DNA of 64,000 nucleotides from Aquincola tertiaricarbonis. GTDB lineage: Bacteria > Pseudomonadota > Gammaproteobacteria > Burkholderiales > Burkholderiaceae_C. Below, piece by piece: positions 16,109-24,214 of the stretch. The position numbers and the translations under genes are program-made. Every line of letters starts with the position of its first letter. Position 1 is the first letter of the stretch. The stretch covers positions 124,001 through 188,000 of the forward strand of contig NZ_JZUE01000006.1 of NCBI RefSeq assembly GCF_000969605.1. The letters run 5' to 3'. Under the pieces are notes generated by a model. The model did not search any database and was not told where the DNA came from. It saw only the letters and a list, made by a program, of their open reading frames with translations.

Positions 16109-17827
16109 ATGGACAGTGAGCGCCGCTTGCGGGTGCTGATCGCCGACGACAGCGAGGACCTCGCGCACGTCACGGCGGAGCTGATCCGCCTGGCCCTGCC
16201 TGCCGACGTGGAGACGGTGTACGACGGCGTGGCCGCGCTGGAGCGTGCGCTGGCCTGGCAGCCCGACGTGGTGCTGCTGGACCTGTACATGCCGGGGCTG
16301 GACGGCATCGAGGTGGCGCGCCGGCTGCGCCAGGCGGCGCTGCCGCGCCGGCCGTTCTGCATTGCCGTCACCGGCCGGCCCGATGCCGCTGGCCGGCTGG
16401 ACGCCATCGACAGCCAGTTCGACCGGGTGTTCGCCAAGCCGCTGGACGTCGACCTGCTGATCGCCGCGCTGGCCCGGCTGGCCCGACCGCAGCCGCCGGA
16501 GGCGCGGCCGCAGCCGCACCCCTTCAACCTGGGCGAGCTGTTCACCCGCGCCGCGCGCCAGGTGATGCCGGTGGCGCGGCACCTGTCCTTCAGCTTCGAC
16601 TACCGCGGCCCCGGCGTGGTGGTGGAGGGCGAATCCATCGACGTGCACTGCGGCCTGCACCGCATGCTGCTGGGCGCGGTGGACATGCTGGCCGACGGCT
16701 TCGTGCTCTTCACCGCCGAGACCACGCTGCTGCCCGGCGGCGGCTGCAGCACCCTGGTGCAGGCCGCCGGCACCGGCACCCTGCACGGCCCTGCCCGGCT
16801 GGCCGACGTGCTCGCCCGCATGCACCTGCTGGCCCCCGAGACGCCCGACGCCACCGGCGCCGACGCGGCCGGGCCGCCGCACAGCGCGGTGGGCCGCTGC
16901 CCCAACACCGGCGCCACGGTGCGCTTCACCCTCGATCCGCACGAGGGCATCCTGCTGCGGGCCGAGCTGCGCTTCCCACGCGCGGAGCAGGACGAATCGG
17001 CCCACGGCGCCGATGCCACCGGCGCCCGCGCCTGGCTGGTGGACAGCGACGAGGTGCCCGCCGCCTGGCTGCACCGCCGGCTGCAGCGCCTGGGCTGGCG
17101 GGTCACCCGCTTCGCCCGCTGCGAGGACGCGGTGAGCCAGGCCACCGAGCCCGGCATGCGGGCGCCGTCGCTGCTGGTGGTGGTGGAGTCGCCGCTGATG
17201 CGCCCGACCGCGCCGCTGGCGCTGCAGCAGGCGCTGCCGCACAGCACGCAGGCGGTGCTGGCGGTGATGGCCGGCTCGCCCTGGCTGGGCTCGCCGGAGA
17301 CGCTGCCGGGCTTCGACATCCGGGTGTATCCCTTCAGCCCGCTGGAACTGGCCGAGTTCGCCAGCATCGCCCGGCCGGACCAGCCCACCCGCTCCGGCAG
17401 CTCGGTGTCGGGCGCCACCCTCACCGGTGCGCTGGGCCTGGCCGACCGGCCGCTGGTGCTGCTGGTGGACGACAACGAGATCAACCGCCTGGTGGGCCGC
17501 GCGCTGGTGGAGGCGCTGGGCTACGAGGTGCTGACCGCCAACGACGGCCTGGACGCCATCGACCAGTGCCGCATCAACCGCCCGCAGGTGGTGCTGATGG
17601 ACCTGGACATGCCGGTGCTCAAGGGCGTGGAGGCCACGGTGCGGCTGCGCGAGCTGCAGCGCACCGGCGAGATGCCGCCGTTCTCGATCATCGCGGCCAC
17701 CGCCGATGCCACGGTGGAGGCCCGCGAAGCCTGCGCTCGCTCGGGCATGGACGGCTTCATGAGCAAGCCGCTGGACATCGCCGAGCTGCGCAGCCAGCTG
17801 CGCCGCTTCAGCGCGGCGCGGGTCTAG
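16109..17827 (+). CDS. Double-receiver signalling protein with degenerate ATPase-like middle
   Basis: This is a cytoplasmic protein of 572 aa. The N-terminal receiver has D13/D14 and phospho-Asp D58 (VVLLDLYMPG). A middle part (~135-300) resembles a histidine-kinase ATPase domain without its nucleotide motifs. A pseudo-receiver (~310-430, beginning ARAWLVDSDEVPAAW) has no clear acceptor. A C-terminal receiver has D454/D455 and phospho-Asp D498 (VVLMDLDMPV) and MSKPLD. No DNA-binding or HisKA domain is present. The segment GELFTRAARQV and the pseudo-receiver match the protein at 39957-41324, so these are paralogues. Function unknown; a phosphorelay adaptor is plausible. Confidence 0.8.
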   Translation: MDSERRLRVLIADDSEDLAHVTAELIRLALPADVETVYDGVAALERALAWQPDVVLLDLYMPGLDGIEVARRLRQAALPRRPFCIAVTGRPDAAGRLDAIDSQFDRVFAKPLDVDLLIAALARLARPQPPEARPQPHPFNLGELFTRAARQVMPVARHLSFSFDYRGPGVVVEGESIDVHCGLHRMLLGAVDMLADGFVLFTAETTLLPGGGCSTLVQAAGTGTLHGPARLADVLARMHLLAPETPDATGADAAGPPHSAVGRCPNTGATVRFTLDPHEGILLRAELRFPRAEQDESAHGADATGARAWLVDSDEVPAAWLHRRLQRLGWRVTRFARCEDAVSQATEPGMRAPSLLVVVESPLMRPTAPLALQQALPHSTQAVLAVMAGSPWLGSPETLPGFDIRVYPFSPLELAEFASIARPDQPTRSGSSVSGATLTGALGLADRPLVLLVDDNEINRLVGRALVEALGYEVLTANDGLDAIDQCRINRPQVVLMDLDMPVLKGVEATVRLRELQRTGEMPPFSIIAATADATVEAREACARSGMDGFMSKPLDIAELRSQLRRFSAARV

Positions 17828-17848
17828 GACGCGGCGCGCCCTGGCGCC

Positions 17849-18868
17849 TTACCGGCTGCGGCCGCGCCACAGCGCATAGGCCAGCGCCGCCAGCGCCAGT
17901 GCCACGGCGCCACCGGCCACCGGCGCGGTGGCCGCGGGCAGCGGCGAGGCGGCCCGGTAGCCGCCGTCCACCGCATGGCGGCGCGAGGGATCGAACAGGT
18001 TGCCCGAGGTGCTGGGGGCCGCGTCGGCCCGCTGCAAGGCGGTGTCGAAAAGCCGCTTGGTGGCGCGGCCCAGCAGGCCCGGCGCGAGGGCATGCGCCAG
18101 CCGGGAAGGCCAGGCCACGCTGCCGATGGACAGCGCATCGCGCGGTCGCTTGACCAGCCCCACCACCGCCCGCGCCACCTGCTGCGGATCGAGCAGCGGC
18201 GGCGGCGGCTTGAGGCGGCGGCCGGTGTAGTTGCCGCCGTTCTGGAAGCCCGGCGTGTCCACGAAGGTGGGATAGACCTCGCACACGTGCACGTCGGGCA
18301 GGTCGCGCAGCTCGGCCCGCAGGGCCTCGGAAAAGCCGCGCAGGCCGAACTTGCTGGCGGTGTAGGCCACCGCATAGGGCGTGGGCGCCCAGGCGCCGAT
18401 GGACACCATGTTGATCAGCGTGCCGCGCTGCTGCTGCCGGAAGTGCTGCACGGCGGCATGGGCGCCGTTCATCTCGCCCAGCAGGTTGGTCTCCACCACG
18501 CGCCGGTGCACCGCGATGGGAATCTCGTCGAAGCGGCCCACCACGCCCACGCCGGCGTTGTTGATCCACACGTCGATGCTGCCGAAGCGGCTGATGGCGG
18601 CATCGGCCAGGGCGCGCACCGCGGCCGCGTCCACCACGTCGGTGGGCACGGCCAGCGCCTCGCCGCCGCGGCGCTCGCATTCGGCGGCCACCGCTTCCAG
18701 CGCGGCGCGGTCACGCGCGGCCAGCACCACGGTGGCACCTTGCTCGGCCAGCGCCAGCGCGGTGGCGCGGCCGATGCCGCTGGACGCGCCGGTGAGCACC
18801 ACCACCCGCGAGCCGAGCGCGCGGGAGCCCGCGCGCGAAGAGGAAGTTGTATAGGCAGGATTGAGCAT
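17849..18868 (-). CDS. SDR-family oxidoreductase with C-terminal membrane anchor
   Basis: This is a short-chain dehydrogenase/reductase of 339 aa with cofactor motif TGASSGIG (26-33), NNAG (103-106) and catalytic S156, Y169, K173 (YTASK). The mainly hydrophobic stretch ~313-335 (PVAGGAVALALAALAYALW) followed by RGRSR suggests a C-terminal tail anchor, longer than usual for SDRs (~250 aa). It is the most distal gene of the leftward group starting at 22717, with a 38-nt gap from its neighbour. The substrate is not known. Confidence 0.86.
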   Translation of the reverse strand: MLNPAYTTSSSRAGSRALGSRVVVLTGASSGIGRATALALAEQGATVVLAARDRAALEAVAAECERRGGEALAVPTDVVDAAAVRALADAAISRFGSIDVWINNAGVGVVGRFDEIPIAVHRRVVETNLLGEMNGAHAAVQHFRQQQRGTLINMVSIGAWAPTPYAVAYTASKFGLRGFSEALRAELRDLPDVHVCEVYPTFVDTPGFQNGGNYTGRRLKPPPPLLDPQQVARAVVGLVKRPRDALSIGSVAWPSRLAHALAPGLLGRATKRLFDTALQRADAAPSTSGNLFDPSRRHAVDGGYRAASPLPAATAPVAGGAVALALAALAYALWRGRSR

Positions 18869-18906
18869 GCAGCGCGCCGGGCAAGCTGCATGCCCGGTGG
18901 GGCGGC

Positions 18907-19494
18907 TCAAGCGGGCGGGGCCGGCGGCACCAGGTCCACGCGCCGGAACATCGTGCGGCGGGTGTTGCGGAAGTGCGGCCGCACCCGGCTGCTCCAGTCG
19001 GTGGCACGCACCGCAAGCCAGGCCGGGCTGCCGAAGGCCTGCTCCTCGGCCAGCTCGTAGCAGGCGTGATAGCGCGGCGACCCGGGCCCGGCCTCCTCGC
19101 ACAGCCAGCGGCTGGCCTGCACGGTGCCGGGCACCGCGGCCAGGCCGGGGGCATGCTCGGTCTCGTACCAGGCATTGAAGTCGGCCTCGTGTTCGGGCAG
19201 CACGTCGGTCGCCACCACATAGTGCCAGGGCGCAGGCCGCCCGGCGGCCTGGCCGGCACGGTGCCACAGCGGCTGCAGCCTCAGCCAGCGCGCCTGCGGC
19301 AGCAGCCGGCGCAAGGCGGCCATGTCGGCATCTGCGGGGGCGTACAGGCGGGCCTCGCCGCCCTGCACCGCCTGGTACAGCACGCGGGCGCCGGCCGCGT
19401 GCAGGGCCTGCAGCGTGGCCGGCGCCAGCGACGGCGCATCGGCGGGCAGCGCCTGCAGCCAGGCCAGCAGCACGGGAGCGTGGGGATCGGGCAT
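18907..19494 (-). CDS. Hypothetical protein with dimeric alpha/beta-barrel-like (DUF4286/EthD-like) half
   Basis: A 195-aa soluble protein without signal or membrane segments. The second half (LPEHEADFNAWYETEHAPGL, then VPGTVQASRWL) matches the pattern of ferredoxin-fold proteins such as DUF4286 or EthD, where a WYxxEH motif introduces the helix. The first half is an alanine/leucine-rich region possibly holding a second degenerate copy. The ATG at 19494 is preceded by AGGAAAG. It lies between the carboxymuconolactone-decarboxylase-like gene and an SDR in the same direction, suggesting an accessory role in that catabolic group. Confidence 0.7.
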   Translation of the reverse strand: MPDPHAPVLLAWLQALPADAPSLAPATLQALHAAGARVLYQAVQGGEARLYAPADADMAALRRLLPQARWLRLQPLWHRAGQAAGRPAPWHYVVATDVLPEHEADFNAWYETEHAPGLAAVPGTVQASRWLCEEAGPGSPRYHACYELAEEQAFGSPAWLAVRATDWSSRVRPHFRNTRRTMFRRVDLVPPAPPA

Positions 19495-19538
19495 CGGGCT
19501 TTCCTTGCGGTCGGGTTGCAGGGCTCGGCGGTCGAGCC

Positions 19539-20060
19539 TCAGTGCGTGATGTCCAGCGCCACCAGCAGCCGCGAGACCATGTTGTAGGCGGCCACGGTGG
19601 CCACCAGCTCCAGCACGCCCTGGGCATCCCACTCGGCCTGCAGCCGTGCCATCAGCGCCGCGGGCACCTCGATGTCGCGGGTCATCGCGTCGGTGAGCTC
19701 CAGCACCAGGCGCTCGCGCGGGCCGAACACCTCGGCCAGCGGCTGCTGCCGCACGGCCTCGATGGCGGCCTCCGGTACGCCGGCCTGCCGGGCATGCGGC
19801 ACATGGGCATGGAACTCGAAGCTGGCGCGGTTGAGCACCGCCACCCGCAGGATGATGAGCTCGCGCAGATCGGCCGGCAGGCCGGTCTGGTTGCGCACCG
19901 CGGTGAGCATGCGCTCCCAGCCGGCGGCGATCGGCGGGCTGTTCAGCAGCGCCTGGTACAGCAGCGAGATGCGGCCGCGTTCGGCCAGGATGCGGGCCTC
20001 GGTCTCGGCCAGCTCGGGGCGGGTGCCGGGTTCGACGAGCGGGATGCGCGGCATCGTCAT
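19539..20060 (-). CDS. Carboxymuconolactone decarboxylase family protein
   Basis: An AhpD/CMD-fold protein of 173 aa, all-helical, with the family core NRASFEFHAHVPHARQAG (~85-102) and a C-terminal LVATVAAYNMVSRLLVALDI. The CxxC pair of peroxidase-type AhpD is absent, so a decarboxylase, isomerase or unknown role is more likely than disulfide reduction. The ATG at 20060 overlaps the stop of the Bug-protein gene as ATGA, placing it in one operon with the transporter component and the upstream SDR and amidohydrolase. Confidence 0.85.
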   Translation of the reverse strand: MTMPRIPLVEPGTRPELAETEARILAERGRISLLYQALLNSPPIAAGWERMLTAVRNQTGLPADLRELIILRVAVLNRASFEFHAHVPHARQAGVPEAAIEAVRQQPLAEVFGPRERLVLELTDAMTRDIEVPAALMARLQAEWDAQGVLELVATVAAYNMVSRLLVALDITH

Positions 20061-21031
20061 TCCACCTTGATCTTCTTGTCGCGGATCAGCCTGGCCCACT
20101 TGGCGGTGTCGGCCTTCAGCAGCGTGGCCAGCTCCTGCGGCGTGGAGGGCGCCGGTTCGGCGCCGGTGCTCAGCAGCCGCTCCTGCAGGCCCGGGTCGGC
20201 CAGCGCGCGGCGCACCGCCTTGTTCAGCGCCTCCACGGTGGCGGGCGGCGTCCTGGCGGGCACGAACAGCGCATACCAGTTGTTGGTGTCCACCCCCGGC
20301 AGGCCCTGCTCGGCCAGCGTGGGCACGTCCGGCAGCGCAGGATGGCGCCGGGTGGCGGCAATGCCCAGCGGCTTCAGCTTGCCGCCCTTCACATGGCCGA
20401 TCAGGCCGGGAATGTCGCCGAAGAAGCCGCCCACCTGGCCGCCCATCACGTCGGTGATGGCTGGAGCCGCGCCGCGGTAGGGAATGTGGGTGATGGGCGC
20501 GCCGCTGGCGTCGATCAGCTGCTCGATGGCCAGGTGCGGGATGCTGCCGATGCCCGAGCTGCCCATGGCCACGGGTGGCTTGGCCTTCTTCGCATTGGCC
20601 ACGAATTCGGCGGCAGTCTTTGCCGGGTCGGCCGGGTTGACCACCAGCAGCTCCACGTTGTTGACCACCAGCGAGACGGGCGCGAAGTCGCGCTGCATGT
20701 CGTAGGGCAGCTTCTCGTACAGCGAGGGATTGACCGCCGCCGCGCCCACGCTGGTGATCCACAGCGTGCTGCCGTCGGCCGGCGCGCGCATCACCTCGCT
20801 GGCGCCGATGGCGCCGTTGGCGCCGCCCTTGTTGTCGATGATGACGGTCTGCTGCAGCTCCTTGCCCAGCTGCTCGCCCAGCGCGCGGGCCACGAAGTCC
20901 ACCGGCCCGCCAGGCGGGAAGGAGACGACGATGCGGGTGGTCTTGCCCGGTTGGGCCAGCACGGGGGCGGTGCCGGCCAGGGCCAGCGCGAGGAGGATGG
21001 CGGCGTTGGCCGCGCGTCGGTGAAGCGTCAT
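20057..21031 (-). CDS. Bug-family substrate-binding protein (tripartite tricarboxylate transport)
   Basis: A periplasmic solute-binding protein of the TctC/Bug family, 324 aa, with a Sec signal peptide (cleavage after VLA-Q). Typical features are RIVVSFPPGGPVDFVARAL, IDNKGGANGAIG and a C-terminal LIRDKKIKVE. Bug proteins bind small carboxylates or aromatics. The membrane subunits TctA/TctB are not nearby, as is usual in Burkholderiales, where Bug genes greatly outnumber transporters. Position between an SDR and a CMD-like gene suggests it scouts the substrate of this operon. Confidence 0.92.
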   Translation of the reverse strand: MTLHRRAANAAILLALALAGTAPVLAQPGKTTRIVVSFPPGGPVDFVARALGEQLGKELQQTVIIDNKGGANGAIGASEVMRAPADGSTLWITSVGAAAVNPSLYEKLPYDMQRDFAPVSLVVNNVELLVVNPADPAKTAAEFVANAKKAKPPVAMGSSGIGSIPHLAIEQLIDASGAPITHIPYRGAAPAITDVMGGQVGGFFGDIPGLIGHVKGGKLKPLGIAATRRHPALPDVPTLAEQGLPGVDTNNWYALFVPARTPPATVEALNKAVRRALADPGLQERLLSTGAEPAPSTPQELATLLKADTAKWARLIRDKKIKVE

Positions 21032-21062
21032 GGCGTCTCCTTGTCGTTGTCGGTACGGGTGC

Positions 21063-21863
21063 TCAGTCGCAGCGCGCGGTCATGCCGCCGTCCACCACGA
21101 TCTCGGTGCCGGTGATGAAGCGGGCCTCGTCGCTGGCCAGGAACAGCACCGCCGCGGCGGTGTCGCGGCCATCGCCCATGAAGCCCAGGGGAATGCGCTG
21201 CTGCCGCTGCGCCAGCAGCGCCTGCACGTCGCCGCCGGCGCGCTGGCCGGCCAGGCGGGCTTCCACCATCGGCGTGTGCAGCTGGCCGGGCACCACGCAG
21301 TTCACCCGCACGCCATCGCCCGCATGCTGCACGGCCACCACGCGGCTGAGCTGGATGACGCCGGCCTTGCTGGCCGCATAGGCCACCTGGGCCGCACCCG
21401 TCCAGCGCAGGCCGGAGGTGGACGAGACGTTGACGATGGCGCCGCTGCGCTGCGCCACCATCGTGGGCAGCACCTGCTTGCAGGCCAGGAAGACGCTCTT
21501 CAGGTTGAGGTCGATCTGCGAATCCCAGACCTCCTCGTCCATCTCCACCGGCCCCCCCTTGGCGGAGCCGCCCACGTTGTTCACCAGCACGTCGATGCGG
21601 CCGAAGGCACGCAGGCATTCGGCGGCCATCGCGGCCACGCCGGCGGCATCGGTCACGTCGCCGGTCCAGGGCCGGATGCGGCCGCCCAGCTCGCCGGCGC
21701 GCTGCAGCGTCTCGTCCAGCCGGGCCGCGTCGCGGTCCACCGCCAGCACCTGCGCGCCCTGCTCGGCCAGCTGCACCGCCACCGCGCGGCCATTGCCCCA
21801 GCCCGGGCCCACGCAGCCCGCCCCGGTGACGATGGCCACCTTGCCTTCGAAGCGGCGGTTCAT
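21063..21863 (-). CDS. SDR-family oxidoreductase
   Basis: A classical NAD(P)-dependent short-chain dehydrogenase of 266 aa. The glycine-rich loop is expanded (TGAGCVGPGWGNG, 13-25); NNVG is at 95-98; the catalytic set is S147 or S148, Y162 and K166 (YAASK). It ends with the usual TGTEIVVDGGM. The ATG overlaps the upstream amidohydrolase stop as ATGA, so both are cotranslated. Probably a dehydrogenase acting on the ring-derived or cyclic substrate of this pathway; the exact reaction is unknown. Confidence 0.9.
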   Translation of the reverse strand: MNRRFEGKVAIVTGAGCVGPGWGNGRAVAVQLAEQGAQVLAVDRDAARLDETLQRAGELGGRIRPWTGDVTDAAGVAAMAAECLRAFGRIDVLVNNVGGSAKGGPVEMDEEVWDSQIDLNLKSVFLACKQVLPTMVAQRSGAIVNVSSTSGLRWTGAAQVAYAASKAGVIQLSRVVAVQHAGDGVRVNCVVPGQLHTPMVEARLAGQRAGGDVQALLAQRQQRIPLGFMGDGRDTAAAVLFLASDEARFITGTEIVVDGGMTARCD

Positions 21864-22717
21864 GCCGACACCGCCACGCCGGCATCGCCGAAGCGGTACA
21901 GCCGCTGCGGGTTGTCCACCAGCAAGGCCTGTCGCTGCGCCGCGCTCGGCGCCATCTGCTCGATCAGGGACACGAGTTCTTCCTCCACCGGCAGCGGGCC
22001 GGCATGGTTGGGATGGGGCCAGTCGTTGCCCCACAGCACGCGGTCGCCATGCGCGGCCACCAGCGCCCGGGCATAGGGCAGCGCATCGGCATAGGGCGGC
22101 CCGGTGCGGGTGATGCGGTCGCAACCGCTGACCTTCACCCAGAAGCGTTCGTCGTCCAGCAGCCACTGCAGCGCGCGGAAGGCCGGCTGGTGCAGCCCGG
22201 CGCCGGCGTCGATGCGGCCGATGTGGTCGATGACCACCGGCACCGGGCTGCGGCGCAGCGCCGGGCCCAGGTCGGTCAGCAGCGCCGGATCGCCATGGAT
22301 CTGCAGGTGCCAGCCCAGCGGCGCCAGCCGGGCGGCCAGCGCCAGCACCTGCTCGATGGGCGTGCCGCCGCCCAGGTGGGCCATGTAGTTGAAGCGCACG
22401 CCCCGGAAGCCGGCCGCGTCCAGCCGCTGCAGCTCGGCATCGGCCACGTCCGGCGGCAGCAGCGCGATGCCGCGGTAGTCGTGCGGCCGGGCCGCCACCG
22501 CATCGGCCGTGGCGCGGTTGTCGAAGCCGTGGCAGGCGCTCTGCACCACCACGCAGCGCTGCAGGCCCAGGCGGTCGTTCAGCGCCAGCAGCGCCTCCTT
22601 CGGCGCCTGCGCCGCGGGCACGAAGGCGCCTTCGGCATAGGGAAAGCGCTCGGGCGGGCCGAACACATGGCAGTGCGCATTGCAGGCACCGGCAGGCAGG
22701 GCGGAGGTGGGGCTCAT
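21860..22717 (-). CDS. Amidohydrolase family protein (2-pyrone-4,6-dicarboxylate hydrolase-like)
   Basis: A TIM-barrel metal-dependent hydrolase of the amidohydrolase-2 group, 285 aa. Visible ligands include the N-terminal NAHCHVFGP (H15, H17), IHGD, PVVIDHIGR and the strand-8 aspartate in WGNDWPHPN. Closest functional relatives by pattern are LigI-like lactonases and 4-sulfomuconolactone hydrolases. The ATG at 22717 is first in a leftward operon and 87 nt from a divergent LysR gene. A lactone-opening step in aromatic or sugar-acid breakdown is likely. Confidence 0.87.
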   Translation of the reverse strand: MSPTSALPAGACNAHCHVFGPPERFPYAEGAFVPAAQAPKEALLALNDRLGLQRCVVVQSACHGFDNRATADAVAARPHDYRGIALLPPDVADAELQRLDAAGFRGVRFNYMAHLGGGTPIEQVLALAARLAPLGWHLQIHGDPALLTDLGPALRRSPVPVVIDHIGRIDAGAGLHQPAFRALQWLLDDERFWVKVSGCDRITRTGPPYADALPYARALVAAHGDRVLWGNDWPHPNHAGPLPVEEELVSLIEQMAPSAAQRQALLVDNPQRLYRFGDAGVAVSA

Positions 22718-22804
22718 GCTGCCGATTCTGCGCAGTCGCCCGCCAGAGCGTAACGGCATGCCGCCTATACCAGTTATGCTGATCCGCTATGGAGGAAGCA
22801 GGCG
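22718..22804. promoter_or_regulatory. Divergent promoter region with LysR-box-like element
   Basis: This 87-nt region separates the amidohydrolase operon from its LysR gene. It contains the AT-richer stretch ATACCAGTTAT, whose ends (ATA/TAT) are inverted around five bases, resembling a LysR recognition half-site arrangement and also supplying a possible -10. A ribosome site GAGGAAG precedes the LysR ATG. The assignment is by position and pattern only. Confidence 0.3.
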
Positions 22805-23710
22805 ATGGACCTCAGGCAGCTGGGCTACTTCGTGGCGGTGGCGGACGCCGGCAGCTTCAGCCGCGCCGCGGTGGCGCTGAACCTGGCCCAGCCCACGCTG
22901 AGCCGGCAGATCGGCCTGCTGGAAGCCGACCTGGGCCAGCGCCTGCTGGAGCGCACCGGCCGCGGCGCCACGCCCACCGAGGCCGGCGAAGCCCTGCTGC
23001 TGCATGCACGGCTGATGCTCGATACCGCCGAGCGCGCCCGCGAGGCGATGCGCGAGCTGGCCAGCAGCCCTGGCGGACGCGTCACGGTGGGCCTGCCGCC
23101 GCGGGTGGCGGTGGGCCTGAGCGCGGCGCTGGTCACGCAGTTCCGCCAGCGCTTTCCGCGCGCGGTGATCACGGTGTCCGAAGGCCTGAGCCTGCACCTG
23201 CGCGAGTGGCTGATCGCCGGCCGGCTGGACCTGGCGCTGCTGTTCGATCCGCCGCCCTCGCCGCTGCTGGCCTGCGAGCCGTTGCTGCGCGAACCGCTGC
23301 TGCTGGTGGCGCCGGCCGGCGGACCGCGCCTGCCGCCCCGGCTGCGCTTCGCGGCGCTGGCCGGCCATCCGCTGGTGCTGCCCAGCGCGCCGAATGCCAT
23401 CCGCAGCCTGGTGGACGCGGTGGCGCGGCCGCGGCGCATCGCGCTGCAGGTGGTGGCCGAGGTGGGCTCGGTGCAGACGGTGGTGCGCCTGGTGCAGCAG
23501 GGCGTGGGCTGCACCGTGCTGCCCGAGAGCGCGCTGCCGCCGCCGGGCAGTGGCGCTCCCGCGCTGCAGCGCGCGGCCATCGTGGCGCCGGCCATCCGCA
23601 ACAACCTGGTGCTGGCGCTGCCCAAGGCGCGCCCGGCCATCCGGCTGGTGCGCGAGACGGCGGCGCTGCTGAAGACGCTGGACTTCCGCTCGCTGGGGGG
23701 AGGCGCCTAG
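22805..23710 (+). CDS. LysR-family transcriptional regulator
   Basis: A LysR regulator of 301 aa with HTH near 15-40 (DAGSFSRAAVALNLAQPTLS) and an effector domain from ~90 (GRVTVGLPPRVAVGLSAALV). The pattern resembles CbbR/NAC-type regulators of aromatic catabolic operons. It faces the amidohydrolase-SDR-Bug-CMD operon across an 87-nt gap and most likely controls it. The ATG is backed by GAGGAAG. Confidence 0.93.
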   Translation: MDLRQLGYFVAVADAGSFSRAAVALNLAQPTLSRQIGLLEADLGQRLLERTGRGATPTEAGEALLLHARLMLDTAERAREAMRELASSPGGRVTVGLPPRVAVGLSAALVTQFRQRFPRAVITVSEGLSLHLREWLIAGRLDLALLFDPPPSPLLACEPLLREPLLLVAPAGGPRLPPRLRFAALAGHPLVLPSAPNAIRSLVDAVARPRRIALQVVAEVGSVQTVVRLVQQGVGCTVLPESALPPPGSGAPALQRAAIVAPAIRNNLVLALPKARPAIRLVRETAALLKTLDFRSLGGGA

Positions 23711-23726
23711 GACCCTGCGCGGCAGA

Positions 23727-23813
23727 ACCGGGTCGTTCCCAGTGCCGCATGTCACGAGGCATGCGTTGCTGTGGCATGGCTGGAAGCCATCGACCCTAAG
23801 AACCCGACCCGGT
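23727..23813. ncRNA. Candidate structured element (three-way-junction-like) between convergent genes
   Basis: Within the 193-nt gap between two convergent genes, an 8-bp closing helix (ACCGGGTC 23727-23734 with GACCCGGT 23806-23813) extends by four more pairs (GTTC with GAAC) past a 2-nt bulge. It encloses two hairpins: GCATG/CATGC (23747-23751 with 23760-23764) and ATGGCT-GGA-AGCCAT (23776-23790). The fold is visible on either strand. It may be a processed small RNA or a bidirectional terminator; no promoter or U-run was found. Confidence 0.35.
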
Positions 23814-23903
23814 GATGCTGCTGCCGGCGGCGCGGCGATGGCCGCCGAAACGGCTTCATCCAGGCCGCCGCAGGAGGCCGTGCGGCTTCTGCCGCGCAGA
23901 CGC

Positions 23904-24146
23904 CTAGGCGCCGGCGGCCGTCGGCGGCCGCTCGGCCACCGTCTTGCGCAGCGCCTTCAGCAGCCGCTTGCGCACCGGCTTGCGCTGGGTGGCCAGCAGC
24001 CGCATGTTGATGTCGTGCCGCTGCTCGTCATGCAGCCGCTTCCAGCCCTTGATCTCGGCACGGCTGCGGCCGCAGCCCCGGCACTGGCCGTCGTCGTCGA
24101 GCTTGCACAGGGAGACGCAGGGATTGGCGGTGAGCAGCAGCGGCAC
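23904..24146 (-). CDS. DUF1289 domain protein
   Basis: A small protein of 80 aa with the DUF1289 cysteine pattern NPCVSLCKLDDDGQCRGCGR, a likely metal-binding knuckle, followed by a basic helical tail (RLLATQRKPVRKRLLKAL). The start is GTG at 24146, preceded by AAAGGAAG; no in-frame ATG gives a sensible protein. The basic tail is longer than in many family members. It is downstream of the hybrid kinase gene in the same direction. Function unknown. Confidence 0.8.
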   Translation of the reverse strand: MPLLLTANPCVSLCKLDDDGQCRGCGRSRAEIKGWKRLHDEQRHDINMRLLATQRKPVRKRLLKALRKTVAERPPTAAGA

Positions 24147-24214
24147 GGGCTTCCTTTCATGGGCAGGCCGTTGTCGGCAGGTTGCGTGCCTGCGCACTTG
24201 ACGCTTGCTGCGCC

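Noticed and set aside
23727-23813. A tRNA or tRNA-like gene for the branched element between the LysR and DUF1289 genes.
   Set aside because: No anticodon-arm geometry, no T-loop consensus and no 3' CCA-type end on either strand.
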